DNA of 64,000 bases, taken from Leptospira soteropolitanensis (lineage in GTDB: Bacteria; Spirochaetota; Leptospiria; Leptospirales; Leptospiraceae). The position numbers were made by a program, and so were the translations under genes. The DNA lies in NCBI RefSeq assembly GCF_026151655.1, contig NZ_JAMQPN010000001.1:930001-994000 (forward strand), given 5' to 3'. Under the pieces are notes generated by a model. It ran no database searches. It was not told the DNA's origin and saw only the letters and a list, made by a program, of their open reading frames with translations. Position 1 is the stretch's first letter; each line of letters starts with the position of its first letter. Positions 18,040 through 26,936 of the stretch are shown one piece after another.

Positions 18040-19065
18040 ATGTTTCGTAGCTATCTTTTTTCAACTTTGATTCTCTTTTTTCTCTCAAGCGCAAGTTATG
18101 CGGAAAAACTATCCATTTTCGGAACGATACAAAATGGAACCACTGGTGGACCAGGCAAAGCAGATTCCATTCGAATGCTTGCTTTACAAGGAGCTATGGT
18201 TCCTTTAGCGGACATTGGTCCACAGTCTGGTAAATTTCGTTTTCCGGAAACGGATTTACCGGAAGGAGCACCCATACTTTTACAAATCCAATACCAAGGC
18301 GTAAATTATAATAAAATGATTCCGCCAACCACCAAGTTTCGTACATCTCCGCAAGATGTTTTGGTTTATGACACAGGTGCAAATCGGAATCAAGTTGCAG
18401 TCAAGAGTTTAATGCAAGTTATGCGAGAGAAAAAAGGACTCCGTGTTTTTAAATTATTTTTGATAGATAATTCAAGTAAACCTCCGAAATCTTACGATTC
18501 AAAGTCTTCTCCTTTAGAATACTCTGTAGCAACGGGAGCGACAGAAATTTTGGCACAAATCCAACAACCAGGAAGTAAGATGGCTATCCCTTTGGGAATC
18601 CCAGAAGGGCCAAATGGAGGAAGGTTACTGGACCGTGCCATTCTTCCTGGTGTTTCGGAAATGCAAATTTCCTATTTTATTCCAAATAACCAAGATACTT
18701 TCAGCGAGCGTATGTTAGTTGAGTCAGAGAATGGAAAGTTTCCTATCTTTGTCAAACCACAAGATATGGAAATCAAAACTGGAGAAAAAACTCCCGTCAC
18801 CAAACTTGACAAAGATGTTCCGCCAGGGCTTAGTGCTTATGTTTTGAGTTCTTTGGACTTCGGAACTACTGTTGAGTTTACTTTCTCTGGTGGAAAACCA
18901 CTTCCCACAATGTCTAACAATCCAAATCCCGAAATCTGGAATGGTTCGATCCTGACCAGTTGGGACCTATCCCTTTTTGCAGTGATTGGGTTTCTTGGAT
19001 TTTTATTTACGCTCTCATTTATTTTTGTGTATCGAAAACAAAGAGAAAGGAAAAACAATCCATGA
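18040..19065 (+). CDS. Exported protein anchored by a C-terminal membrane helix, function unknown
   Basis: A 341-residue protein with an N-terminal signal peptide (MFRSYLFSTLILFFLSSASYAEK) and one C-terminal membrane helix (about 310-332) ending in a basic YRKQRERK stop-transfer. Between them lies a periplasmic beta-rich region. Its first ~90 residues (IFGTIQNGTTGGPGKADSIRMLAL, FRFPETDLPEGAPILLQIQYQGVNY) look like a carboxypeptidase-regulatory-like fold. I do not recognise the rest. The stop overlaps the start of the MFS transporter by four bases (ATGA), so the two are translated together; a role in sensing or handling that transporter's substrate is only a guess. Confidence 0.75.
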   Translation: MFRSYLFSTLILFFLSSASYAEKLSIFGTIQNGTTGGPGKADSIRMLALQGAMVPLADIGPQSGKFRFPETDLPEGAPILLQIQYQGVNYNKMIPPTTKFRTSPQDVLVYDTGANRNQVAVKSLMQVMREKKGLRVFKLFLIDNSSKPPKSYDSKSSPLEYSVATGATEILAQIQQPGSKMAIPLGIPEGPNGGRLLDRAILPGVSEMQISYFIPNNQDTFSERMLVESENGKFPIFVKPQDMEIKTGEKTPVTKLDKDVPPGLSAYVLSSLDFGTTVEFTFSGGKPLPTMSNNPNPEIWNGSILTSWDLSLFAVIGFLGFLFTLSFIFVYRKQRERKNNP

Positions 19066-20426
19066 ACCAAAAACAAACAAAACGAGAAACAACCTATCTA
19101 CGATTTTTTGGCCTCGCCGAACTTGCAGATCATGGTGCCAGAGGAATTTTAGCATTTTGGGTCATCCTAGGAATGGCCTTCTTTTTGTTTGGCGACCAGA
19201 ACCTAATTGCTCCCAATATGAAAAACATTGGTGCTTCCTTGGGGATCACAGATCCAAATGAAGTGGATTGGAAGTTAGGTGGTATCATCCCCGTTTTGTT
19301 TTTTATTTTGGGTGGAGTTGTGTCCTTGTCTATGGGATACCTCTCGCAAACTTTCTCTCGAAAGAACTTACTCCTCGCCACTGTCCTTCTTGGTGAAATT
19401 CCATGTTTTTTGACTGCCTATGTAGAGACTTATGATCAGTTTTTGATTTTAAGAACATTATGTGGATTTGGTCTGGGTGGAATTTTCCCACTCCTCTTTA
19501 GTTTGATCGGAGATTATTTTTCAAGCCAATCGAGAGCCATTGCAACGGGTTACGTGTCTTTGGCGATGGGACTTGGGGTAGGGGTTGGACAACTTCTTGG
19601 TGGAATTTTAGGTGGTGCTGATCCCATCAACGGATGGCGTGCATCCTTTATTTATATGTCTGCTCCTTCTTTTCTATTTGCTGCGATTTATTTATTTTTT
19701 TGTAAGGAACCAAAACGTGGTGGTGCGGAAGGAATTGTTGGTGATGAGTTATCACATAAAATCAGTTTAAAAGATTTTAAATTACTTTTTGAAAGTAAAA
19801 CCAACTTAGGAGCCTTTTTACAAGGCCTACCTGGTTGTATTCCTTGGGGAGTTTTCTTTGTTTATTTAGCAGATTATTATGAACACACATACCATCTTTC
19901 TAAAGAAATTTCAGCAGGTATGATTACTTTTTCAGCTGTAGGAATTTTTATTGGAACTTTTTTTGGTGGAGTGCTTGGACAAATTCTGTATAATATCAAA
20001 AAAACATACCAACCATTACTTTGTATTGGAACCACTTTCTTTGGAGTATTTCCTGCGATATTACTACTTTATTCATTCGATATCGTTCCTTATATGGGTC
20101 TTTTCATTGCATTGAATATTTTTACAGGGATTATGATTTCGATCACAGGACCTAACGTACGTGCGGTGTTACTCAATGTGAATGAACCGAAATCAAGAAG
20201 TGCTATTTTCTCTATTTACAACTTAACTGATGATTTAGGAAAGGGACTTGGTCCTGTGATGTCAGCAGTGATTTTAGGGTTAACTCCTGACCGCGGACTT
20301 GCTTTGTCTATTTCGATTCTTTTTTGGATTCCTTGCGCATTGGCATGGTTACTAATTTTATTTAATTATGAAAAAGATGAAGATAGAATGCTTCAGTTGA
20401 TGAAACAAAATGTTTCCAAAGCCTAA
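19062..20426 (+). CDS. Major facilitator superfamily transporter
   Basis: A 454-residue membrane protein with about twelve hydrophobic segments. The start chosen is the ATG at 19062, which overlaps the previous stop; the frame is open further upstream but there it encodes a shadow of the preceding gene. MFS features are the loop after TM2 (GYLSQTFSRKNLLL), the TM4 region RTLCGFGLGGIFPLLFSLIGDYF and TM5 MGLGVGVGQLLGGILGG, then the second-half signal YNLTDDLGKGLGPVMSA. The substrate cannot be assigned. The N-terminal periplasmic loop with a DPNEVDWKLGG segment recalls Spns-like or sugar-phosphate antiporter subgroups, without certainty. Confidence 0.9.
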   Translation: MNQKQTKRETTYLRFFGLAELADHGARGILAFWVILGMAFFLFGDQNLIAPNMKNIGASLGITDPNEVDWKLGGIIPVLFFILGGVVSLSMGYLSQTFSRKNLLLATVLLGEIPCFLTAYVETYDQFLILRTLCGFGLGGIFPLLFSLIGDYFSSQSRAIATGYVSLAMGLGVGVGQLLGGILGGADPINGWRASFIYMSAPSFLFAAIYLFFCKEPKRGGAEGIVGDELSHKISLKDFKLLFESKTNLGAFLQGLPGCIPWGVFFVYLADYYEHTYHLSKEISAGMITFSAVGIFIGTFFGGVLGQILYNIKKTYQPLLCIGTTFFGVFPAILLLYSFDIVPYMGLFIALNIFTGIMISITGPNVRAVLLNVNEPKSRSAIFSIYNLTDDLGKGLGPVMSAVILGLTPDRGLALSISILFWIPCALAWLLILFNYEKDEDRMLQLMKQNVSKA

Positions 20427-20447
20427 ATTTTTTATTATTTTAGTTAG

Positions 20448-21179
20448 ATGAATATCAAACACAACTTACTCGATATTGAAGGGACAACAGCACCAATTGC
20501 TTTTGTCCATCAGATCCTTTTTCCTTATGCTAAAAAACATATAACACGTTTTTTAAAAGATTTCCAGTTTTCGGAAGTCCGAATGAAGGAAATCCAATCG
20601 GAATTTGAAAAAGATAGGAATCTCCGAGAGGAAGGTTTTTTATCTCGCTTTTGCAACCCAAATTCTCTGACTAAAATGGAATCGATTGTTTTTTCACCAG
20701 ATATTATTCCTTCTTACTTCGAATATTTAATTGAGAAGGATCGGAAGTTTGGTCCATTGAAAGAAATCCAAGGTAAAATTTGGAAAGAGGGATATGAATC
20801 AGGAGAAATCAAAAGTACGGTTTATCCAGATGTACCTGAATTCTTAAAAAAGGCCCAAGAGTCAGGAATCCAAAATCATGTTTATTCATCGGGATCTGTG
20901 GAAGCACAAATTTTGATTTATCAATATTCAGAGTTAGGTGATCTTCGAAACTATTTTGTATCTTATTTTGATACAGCTGTTGGTGGAAAAAGAGAAAAAA
21001 CAAGTTATGAAAATATCGCTCGTGAACTAAAGTCTTCTCCCAATCAAATTCGTTTTTTTACTGATATTGTTGAGGAAGCAGATGCAGCGCATGCGATCGG
21101 AATGGATGTGGTAATTTTAAATCGGCCAGGAAATATACCGCAAAAACCACATTCCTTTCCTATCTGGGACCATTTTTAA
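20448..21179 (+). CDS. mtnC: Acireductone synthase (enolase-phosphatase E1)
   Basis: A 243-residue HAD-superfamily enzyme of the methionine salvage pathway. It enolises and dephosphorylates 2,3-diketo-5-methylthiopentyl-1-phosphate. The first HAD motif is LLDIEGTTAPIAFVHQILFPYA, diagnostic for E1 enzymes, the second is HVYSSGSVEAQ, and the last is FFTDIVEEADAAHAIGM. Length matches bacterial MtnC. mtnA, two steps earlier in the pathway, is in the same window at 58632-59705, but no mtnB or mtnD is adjacent. The 3' end overlaps the convergent NorF-like gene by four bases. Confidence 0.95.
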   Translation: MNIKHNLLDIEGTTAPIAFVHQILFPYAKKHITRFLKDFQFSEVRMKEIQSEFEKDRNLREEGFLSRFCNPNSLTKMESIVFSPDIIPSYFEYLIEKDRKFGPLKEIQGKIWKEGYESGEIKSTVYPDVPEFLKKAQESGIQNHVYSSGSVEAQILIYQYSELGDLRNYFVSYFDTAVGGKREKTSYENIARELKSSPNQIRFFTDIVEEADAAHAIGMDVVILNRPGNIPQKPHSFPIWDHF

Positions 21180-21412
21180 GTCAAAAACCAAATACTCATG
21201 GAATAAATTCCGATGAGAACCGGAAAGGCCACCTTCCAAAATGGGTGAGCCGTTTTCAAATTCATAAATACAAAACAAATCAATAGAAACTTGATCGCAC
21301 TCATTAGAATCAAATTCCAAGTGGCTGGCAACAGGGAACCCATGCCAAAAAAAGAATAATAAACAATAGCCAAAAGAACAACATAAGTAAGTAAAATCGA
21401 TTTCATCACCAA
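21176..21412 (-). CDS. Small membrane protein, cytochrome oxidase subunit IV/NorF-like
   Basis: A 78-residue protein that is almost entirely three hydrophobic helices (ILLTYVVLLAIVYYSFF, WNLILMSAIKFLLICFVFM, FWKVAFPVLIGIYSMSIWF). The segment KFLLICFVFMNLKTAHPFWK is typical of the cytochrome c oxidase subunit IV family (the NorF type in denitrifiers). It follows the NorE-like gene by four bases. NorE/NorF improve nitric oxide reductase assembly or activity but are not catalytic. Confidence 0.8.
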   Translation of the reverse strand: MVMKSILLTYVVLLAIVYYSFFGMGSLLPATWNLILMSAIKFLLICFVFMNLKTAHPFWKVAFPVLIGIYSMSIWFLT

Positions 21413-21416
21413 ACTC

Positions 21417-21992
21417 CTATTGGATTAAATACAAAGCCGGATACAATAATAGCCAAATCAAATCACACATATGCCAAAATACAGCTCCGGCTTCTAAATT
21501 TTCGAATGAAATTGTTTTTCGGCTAATATAGATTATAATTAGAATGATAACTCCAACTACCACATGGAGATAATGAAATCCAGTGAGTAACCAATAATAA
21601 CTAAAAAACTGGCTTGTTTCGAGACCAAATCCGAGTAACCACTTTTCTCGAAATTCATAGAATTTAAGAAAAAGAAAGGCAAATCCAAAAACGATGGAAA
21701 TCGATAACAAAATTGTAAAAAACTTAAAATTGTTTTTAGTTCTGTAATGCACTGCGGTTGCGATACAAAACCCGCTGGTGAGTAAAAATACAGTATTCCA
21801 GAAAGCAAAAGATTTGTTTAAATGTGACTGCATATAAGTAAAAGTAGTGAGATCCTTTGACTTATCATAAACAAGAGAGCCGATTCCTAAACAGAATGTC
21901 AGCACTTCGACAAGGACAATCATCCAAATTAAAATTCCACCAGGCGGATACCATAAGGATTGGTTTGTTTCTATGTTATTTTCGTGCATCAA
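21417..21992 (-). CDS. Cytochrome c oxidase subunit III-like protein (NorE-like)
   Basis: A 191-residue membrane protein with five hydrophobic helices, shorter than oxidase subunit III (seven helices), as for NorE. Subunit-III features are PPGGILIWMIVLVEVLTFCLG near the start, FAFWNTVFLLTSGFCIATAV, and FYYWLLTGFHYLHVVVGV-like and VFWHMCDLIWLLLYP helices with the conserved His and Trp/His of helix VII. Divergent placement next to norC argues for a NorE role with the nitric oxide reductase rather than a respiratory oxidase subunit. No oxidase subunit I or II is present. Confidence 0.85.
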   Translation of the reverse strand: MMHENNIETNQSLWYPPGGILIWMIVLVEVLTFCLGIGSLVYDKSKDLTTFTYMQSHLNKSFAFWNTVFLLTSGFCIATAVHYRTKNNFKFFTILLSISIVFGFAFLFLKFYEFREKWLLGFGLETSQFFSYYWLLTGFHYLHVVVGVIILIIIYISRKTISFENLEAGAVFWHMCDLIWLLLYPALYLIQ

Positions 21993-22226
21993 AATCTCCT
22001 TTCTAAATATTACTTATAAATAATTGAATGTTCAATTTATTTAATCTTCTTTGTCCTGTTCGGTCCTTAGGGATTTTTTAGGGTTTTCCTCTAGAAGTGA
22101 ACAATTTGTACCTTTTGATAATACCTGAACATGGTTCTTGATATCTTTAATTGATTCTAAGTATCAACCCATTCTCTCTGTTTCTATATTCATTCATTAT
22201 GTTATTAGAAAAATTCAAATTCGTAC

Positions 22227-22240
22227 TTGATATAAATCAA
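22227..22240 (+). promoter_or_regulatory. Crp/Fnr-type (DNR/NnrR-like) operator of norC
   Basis: TTGAT-ATAA-ATCAA is a perfect match to the Fnr/DNR consensus TTGAT-N4-ATCAA. Its centre (22233.5) lies exactly 41.5 bases upstream of the start point (about 22275) predicted from the TACAAT box at 22263, the classical class II activator position. Confidence 0.85.
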
Positions 22241-22262
22241 TGCAAAAACTAAAATCTGCATC

Positions 22263-22268
22263 TACAAT
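22263..22268 (+). promoter_or_regulatory. Predicted -10 box of the norC promoter
   Basis: TACAAT at 22263-22268 matches TATAAT in five of six positions and lies 22 bases downstream of the operator. Transcription would begin about 22275, leaving a short leader with the AGGAGG ribosome site before the ATG at 22296. Confidence 0.6.
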
Positions 22269-22295
22269 TCAAAAAATTGAAATTAGGAGGCAAGG

Positions 22296-23000
22296 ATGCT
22301 ATCTAAATCGCAAGCCAGGGCGTTCTTTTTGGGAGGCACCTTTTTGTTCAGTGCTATCTTTGTGTTTCTCACTGTGGATACCTTGCGACAAAACGATTCC
22401 CGAACCAATGTACAAAACATGACATCGGATGTTTTGAAGGGGAAGGAAATTTGGGAAAAAAACAATTGTATGGGATGCCATACTTTGTTAGGTGAAGGTG
22501 CTTATTACGCTCCTGATTTGACAAAGGTTGTCGAAAGAAGAGGGGCCACTTGGATCGATGTGTTTTTAGACGATCCACAAGCGATGTTTCCTGGAGAACG
22601 TAAGATGGTGAAATACAACTTCACTAAGGAAGAAAAGGGGCAAGTCATTGCCTTTCTTGATTGGGTTGGTAAAATTGATGCCAATGGATGGCCTCCAAAA
22701 CCAAATATTCCAATCGATTCCATTGCCACTCCGCAAGTCCCGCAAGCAAAGTCGAATGCAGTTGCCATGCCTCAACCGGAAAAGTTTTCTCAACTTTGTG
22801 TTGCTTGTCATGCTGTAGGTGGGAAGGGTGGGAACGTTGGACCAGCGCTTGATCATGTAGGTTCAAAGTTCGATTCTGATTATCTCAATCGTTGGTTATC
22901 AGATCCACAAGCCATCAAACCGGGAACAAATATGCCGAAGTTGCCGTTAACTGATCCAGAAAGAAAAGATATCGTTACTTATCTTTCGGCGTTGAAATAA
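22296..23000 (+). CDS. norC: Nitric oxide reductase subunit C with an extra cytochrome c domain
   Basis: A 234-residue membrane-anchored cytochrome c that feeds electrons to NorB. One N-terminal anchor helix (about 9-30) is followed by the NorC heme domain, with C58-x-x-C61-H62 (CMGCHTLLGEG) and the family-typical YYAPDLT and WIDVFLDDPQAMFPG. Normal NorC ends near residue 150. Here a Pro-rich linker (about 133-160) leads into a second heme domain with C168-x-x-C171-H172 (CVACH) and a probable Met213 ligand in GTNMPKL. It is therefore a diheme NorC. A strong AGGAGG precedes the ATG and a perfect DNR-type box lies upstream. norB follows after nine bases. Confidence 0.95.
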   Translation: MLSKSQARAFFLGGTFLFSAIFVFLTVDTLRQNDSRTNVQNMTSDVLKGKEIWEKNNCMGCHTLLGEGAYYAPDLTKVVERRGATWIDVFLDDPQAMFPGERKMVKYNFTKEEKGQVIAFLDWVGKIDANGWPPKPNIPIDSIATPQVPQAKSNAVAMPQPEKFSQLCVACHAVGGKGGNVGPALDHVGSKFDSDYLNRWLSDPQAIKPGTNMPKLPLTDPERKDIVTYLSALK

Positions 23001-23009
23001 GGAGAAACA

Positions 23010-24359
23010 ATGAGATTCCAATCACAAAAGGTCGCATATTGGTTCTTTGCAACTTGTATGTTACTCTTATCTTTACAAATCGTTTATGGCTTTATTATGG
23101 GTTTTGCTCGTATTGGTTTTGATGGATTACATGACTTTATTCCATTTAATACCGCTCGTGCCACACATACAAATTTACTCGTTGTATGGTTGTTAACTGG
23201 CTTTATGGGAGCTGCTTACTATATCATTCCCGAAGAATCTGATAGAGAGTTGTATAGTGTTAAACTTGCTTACATCCAACTTCTTTCTTGGGTTGTTGTT
23301 GGAGTGATTGCCATCATTGGATTTCACTTCAATTGGTGGGAAGGTCGTAAGTTCTTAGAAATTCCAAGGCCACTTGATTACTTGGTTGTTGTGAATGTTT
23401 TAACATTTTTGTTTAACATCGCCATGACCATCTGGGAAGCTAAAAAAAGAAGTACAACACAGCTTGTTCTTTTCTTTGGTCTGTTATGTGCGGCTCTACT
23501 TTATTTGCCAGGTATGATTTACTTCGACAACCAAACACTCGATTCCTACTTTCGTTGGTGGGTAGTGCATCTTTGGGTGGAAGGAGTTTGGGAACTCATC
23601 ATGGGTGGTATCCTTGCTTTTTTACTCATCAAACTTACCGGAGTGGACAGGGAAGTCATTGAAAAATGGCTCTACGTGGTTGTCGGTTTAACTTTCCTTT
23701 CTGGGATTCTTGGAACTGGTCACCACTACTATTGGATCGGAACTCCTAAGTATTGGCTTATGGTTGGTGGAATTTTTTCTGCTTTGGAACCACTTGCTTT
23801 TCTTGGAATGGCGATTTGGGCCCTCAATATGTATCGTAAAAAAGGAAAAGACCATCCTAACAAAATTGCTCTCTATTGGACTTTGGGGAGTGCTATGATG
23901 TCTTTCATCGGAGCTGGCTTTTTAGGTTTTGCGCATACTTGGCCTTCCGTCAACCAATGGACTCACGGAACACTCATCACTGCAATGCATGGACACCTTG
24001 CTTTCTGGGGAGCCTACGCTATGTTAGTGTTAGCTGTAATATCCTATGCAATGCCAAATCTAACAGGAAGGAAACTATTTACCGGAATGTCTGGATATCT
24101 AGCATTTTGGGCTTCGAATATAGGAATGTTAGGAATGACTGGAGCTCTCGCTGTTGCGGGAATCACACAAGTGTATCTTGAGCGTAAATTGGGTATGGAC
24201 TTCCTTGTGGTTCAAAAAGAAATTATATTCCATTTTATTGGAATGTTACTTGCTGCTACCCTATTTACAGTTGGGATCACTTACTTTATCGTCGATTTCA
24301 TTCGTCATGGCCTTCCATCCGATGAAGCTGTTGGGAAAAACGTCGGTGATCTCGATTAA
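23010..24359 (+). CDS. norB: Nitric oxide reductase subunit B
   Basis: A 449-residue heme-copper-oxidase-superfamily protein with twelve hydrophobic helices that reduces two NO to N2O at a heme b3/non-heme iron centre. The length and lack of the long N-terminal quinol-oxidase extension make it the cytochrome c-dependent (cNor) type, consistent with norC upstream. Conserved parts include FNTARATHTNLLVVWLL (low-spin heme His), VVHLWVEGVWELIMGG (active-site His with the conserved Glu residues), GTGHHYYWIG (the His pair for the metal) and ITAMHGHLAFWGAYAM (heme b/b3 His). No nitrite reductase is present in the window, so it may serve NO detoxification or partial denitrification. Confidence 0.96.
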   Translation: MRFQSQKVAYWFFATCMLLLSLQIVYGFIMGFARIGFDGLHDFIPFNTARATHTNLLVVWLLTGFMGAAYYIIPEESDRELYSVKLAYIQLLSWVVVGVIAIIGFHFNWWEGRKFLEIPRPLDYLVVVNVLTFLFNIAMTIWEAKKRSTTQLVLFFGLLCAALLYLPGMIYFDNQTLDSYFRWWVVHLWVEGVWELIMGGILAFLLIKLTGVDREVIEKWLYVVVGLTFLSGILGTGHHYYWIGTPKYWLMVGGIFSALEPLAFLGMAIWALNMYRKKGKDHPNKIALYWTLGSAMMSFIGAGFLGFAHTWPSVNQWTHGTLITAMHGHLAFWGAYAMLVLAVISYAMPNLTGRKLFTGMSGYLAFWASNIGMLGMTGALAVAGITQVYLERKLGMDFLVVQKEIIFHFIGMLLAATLFTVGITYFIVDFIRHGLPSDEAVGKNVGDLD

Positions 24360-24362
24360 TTT

Positions 24363-25145
24363 ATGTTAACGAAGAAAGCACCCTATTACGAACCAATCGG
24401 TAAGGAAATAGAAATCTTTCAAATGGCGGCAGAGAATTCTCTGCCGCTTTTATTGAAAGGTCCTACTGGATCTGGTAAGTCACGATTTTTAGAATATATG
24501 GCTCATATTTTAGGCCGAAGACTTATCACGATTCTTTGTAATGATGAAACATCTTCTGTAGATTTAGTTGGAAGATTTTTAGTGAAAGGGGCAGATACCA
24601 TTTGGATGGATGGGCCTTTGACAACAGGAGTCAAAGAAGGAGCCATTGTTTACTTAGATGAGGTCGCAGAAGCAAGACCAGACACTCTTGTAACCATTCA
24701 CTCCTTAACCGACCATCGTCGTACTTTATTTTTAGAAAGAAAAAATGAAGAAATCCAAGCACATCCTGACTTTTTACTTGTAGCTTCCTATAATCCAGGA
24801 TACCAAAGAGGATTTAAAGAATTAAAACCTTCTACCAAACAACGATTTCTTGGAATGGACTTTCCTTATCCGAAAGCTGCTGTAGAAGAAAAAATCATCG
24901 TGGGAGAAACAGGAATCAGTGATTCTATGTCGAAAAAACTAGTCCAATTTGCAGGTTTGGTAAGAAACAAATCGGAGTTAGGTTTGGCAGAAACGGTATC
25001 GACTAGATTACTTGTATCTTGTGCTAAGTTGATGGCGAAAGGTCTACCGGCACGCTTGGCAGGAAGAACTGCAATTATTTTGCCACTCTCGGACGATTCG
25101 GATACTGTCGCAGCTTTACAAGATAGTTTTGATCTAATTTTTTAG
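24363..25145 (+). CDS. norQ: MoxR-type AAA ATPase, NorQ/CbbQ family
   Basis: A 260-residue AAA+ ATPase. Walker A is LLKGPTGSGKSRFLEYM, Walker B VYLDEVAEARPDTL, and sensor 1 VASYNPGYQRGFKELKP; LNxNPG-like Asn and the KQRF arginine region are as in CbbQ/NirQ/NorQ. With its vWA partner NorD it is thought to insert the non-heme iron into, or otherwise activate, NorB. It begins three bases after norB and is followed by norD after nine bases. Confidence 0.93.
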   Translation: MLTKKAPYYEPIGKEIEIFQMAAENSLPLLLKGPTGSGKSRFLEYMAHILGRRLITILCNDETSSVDLVGRFLVKGADTIWMDGPLTTGVKEGAIVYLDEVAEARPDTLVTIHSLTDHRRTLFLERKNEEIQAHPDFLLVASYNPGYQRGFKELKPSTKQRFLGMDFPYPKAAVEEKIIVGETGISDSMSKKLVQFAGLVRNKSELGLAETVSTRLLVSCAKLMAKGLPARLAGRTAIILPLSDDSDTVAALQDSFDLIF

Positions 25146-25154
25146 GACAATTCA

Positions 25155-26927
25155 TTGGAATGGGACCAATTTGTATTCTACCAAGGCCATAAACTTTGGA
25201 AAAAAATTCGTAAAAAGCTAACTCCACCAAATCCATATTATGCGTATCAAATGGGGTTAGAAGAAGTTCGAATCCTTCGTTATTTACAAACCTTAAAAAA
25301 AGAACCTACCACTTTGATTCTTGGCGGTGAAACCATTTCTCTTGGCCAAAATTATTTAAAATTTCCTGAAGAAGTATATTGGTTCTTATCTGAAACCAGT
25401 TCTAAAAAATTTGTTCGTATCTACTTAGCGTATCTTTCTTTTCTTTCGAATGATAAAGAAGTAAAAAAAAGAAAGAAAGAGAATCATCAAAAAATAAATG
25501 AGGAAATATCGCTAACAGAAGAAAATTTTTTCTATCAGTTTCGAAGGTTCTTAAAAGTATTTCCTGGTATTCAAACTGATTGGAAAGAAATTAAAAAGGA
25601 AAGAATTGAGATTCGAAAAAAAGATCCAATCCAATACAAAAAAATCACTTCATTATTAATTCAATCGTCTTCCTCTGTTTCCGATCTGAAACATGAGTTT
25701 CCAACAGGAAAAGATTTTATATCACAAACTGATAAACAAAAAATTAAGTCGAAAGAATCAAAACAAAAATTGGATCCGAGTGATGCCGAAGTTTTGGAAG
25801 TGGATGAGAAAAAAATCGAGGAATATACATTAGGTCATAATTTTGAAAAAATAGAAACGGTCGAAGAGTTTGATGGGCAGTGGCGTGATATAGATGGGGA
25901 AGAAGATATGGAGGAAGAAGAAGCCTTACAAGAGCTAAACTTAAAACATATCATTCGCACAGAAGACCCCGTGCATACCACTCGAAGAAGTGAATCTGGG
26001 GCCGGAACGACACTGGAAATCTTAGATGAAACTTACCTGGGAAACCGTTTTTCCTATCCTGAATGGGATTATAAATTAAAAAACTATAAACAAAATTATT
26101 GCAATGTCATTGAAGAATTCCCAATTCAAAAAGACATTTCCTACACAAAACATGTATTAGAAAAACAAAATTCTACTTTGATTCATCTTAAAAAGAAAAT
26201 GATGGCACTTCTAAACCAAACAAGAATCAAAAAACGATTGGTATCAGGAGAAGATATTGATTTGGATGCACTTGTGGATCGTTATGCGGATATCAAAGCT
26301 AAGATTAGCCCATCGGAATCTATTTATATGAATCCAATTCGAGATGTATCCGATATGGCTTTGTATTTTTTAGTTGATTTGAGTTTATCCACTGATTCTT
26401 GGATCCAAGAAAAACGTGTATTGGATGTGGAAAGAGAAAGTTTACTTCTGTTTTCGGAATGTTTGGAGGATTTAAAAATCCCATTTGGAATCGCTGGTTT
26501 TTATTCTAGGACTCGCAATTTTAATCAATTGATTCATATAAAACAACTTTCCGAACCTTGGCTAAGTGCACGTGATCGGTTAGGTCCTCTTTCTCCTATT
26601 GGATACACTAGAGTGGGTCCTTCTCTTCGTCACGTTAATTCTATTCTAAAGGATACTTCTTATAAACAGAAGTGGATCATCCTCATCACAGACGCACGTC
26701 CAAATGATTATGATAAATATGAAGGAAAATATGGAATTGAGGATGTCAATAAAGCAGTCGGTGAATGTTTGTTAAATGGAGTTCAGGTCTACACATTAGC
26801 AATCGGAACTGAAGAAAAGCCGACGATTCCTGCGATGATGAGAAATGCAAGTTACCAAATGTTATTCCACCCCGAAAGGCTCCTCGATTCTCTCCAAGAG
26901 TTTTTTCGAAGAGCCATAAAAGTGTAA
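25155..26927 (+). CDS. norD: NorD-like von Willebrand factor A protein
   Basis: A 590-residue cytoplasmic protein. The N-terminal 200 residues are helical and Lys/Glu-rich, the middle carries a very acidic stretch (GEEDMEEEEALQEL), and the C-terminal 200 residues form a vWA domain. The MIDAS is FLVDLSLSTDSW (DxSxS), followed by GYTRVGPSLRH (MIDAS Thr) and ILITDARPNDYDKYEGKYG (MIDAS Asp), a combination typical of NorD/CbbO. It works with NorQ in activating the reductase. The start is a TTG with AGGA seven bases upstream. It converges on nnrS with nine bases between stops. Confidence 0.93.
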   Translation: MEWDQFVFYQGHKLWKKIRKKLTPPNPYYAYQMGLEEVRILRYLQTLKKEPTTLILGGETISLGQNYLKFPEEVYWFLSETSSKKFVRIYLAYLSFLSNDKEVKKRKKENHQKINEEISLTEENFFYQFRRFLKVFPGIQTDWKEIKKERIEIRKKDPIQYKKITSLLIQSSSSVSDLKHEFPTGKDFISQTDKQKIKSKESKQKLDPSDAEVLEVDEKKIEEYTLGHNFEKIETVEEFDGQWRDIDGEEDMEEEEALQELNLKHIIRTEDPVHTTRRSESGAGTTLEILDETYLGNRFSYPEWDYKLKNYKQNYCNVIEEFPIQKDISYTKHVLEKQNSTLIHLKKKMMALLNQTRIKKRLVSGEDIDLDALVDRYADIKAKISPSESIYMNPIRDVSDMALYFLVDLSLSTDSWIQEKRVLDVERESLLLFSECLEDLKIPFGIAGFYSRTRNFNQLIHIKQLSEPWLSARDRLGPLSPIGYTRVGPSLRHVNSILKDTSYKQKWIILITDARPNDYDKYEGKYGIEDVNKAVGECLLNGVQVYTLAIGTEEKPTIPAMMRNASYQMLFHPERLLDSLQEFFRRAIKV

Positions 26928-26936
26928 CCAAATCGT

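Larger units (their letters stand above)
21993..22295. promoter_or_regulatory. Divergent norE / norC intergenic region
   Basis: A 303-base AT-rich gap without a credible gene. It holds the norC promoter with its TTGAT-N4-ATCAA box (annotated separately), a palindrome AATTGAATGTTCAATT (22022-22037) about 38 bases upstream of the norE-like start, and an imperfectly spaced TTGAT-N7-ATCAA at 22151-22167. The latter two do not have Fnr-type spacing. Confidence 0.7.

Noticed and set aside
18960..19061. N-terminal extension of the MFS transporter
   Set aside because: It is an out-of-frame shadow of the preceding gene; the ATG overlapping that gene's stop is the natural start.
22022..22037. AATTGAATGTTCAATT as a Fnr/DNR box for the norE-like gene
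   Set aside because: TTGA and TCAA halves are four bases apart instead of six, so it does not fit the consensus seen at norC and nnrS. Kept only as an unexplained palindrome.
22151..22167. TTGAT-N7-ATCAA as a second norC operator
   Set aside because: Spacer is seven bases instead of four, placing the half-sites on different helix faces.
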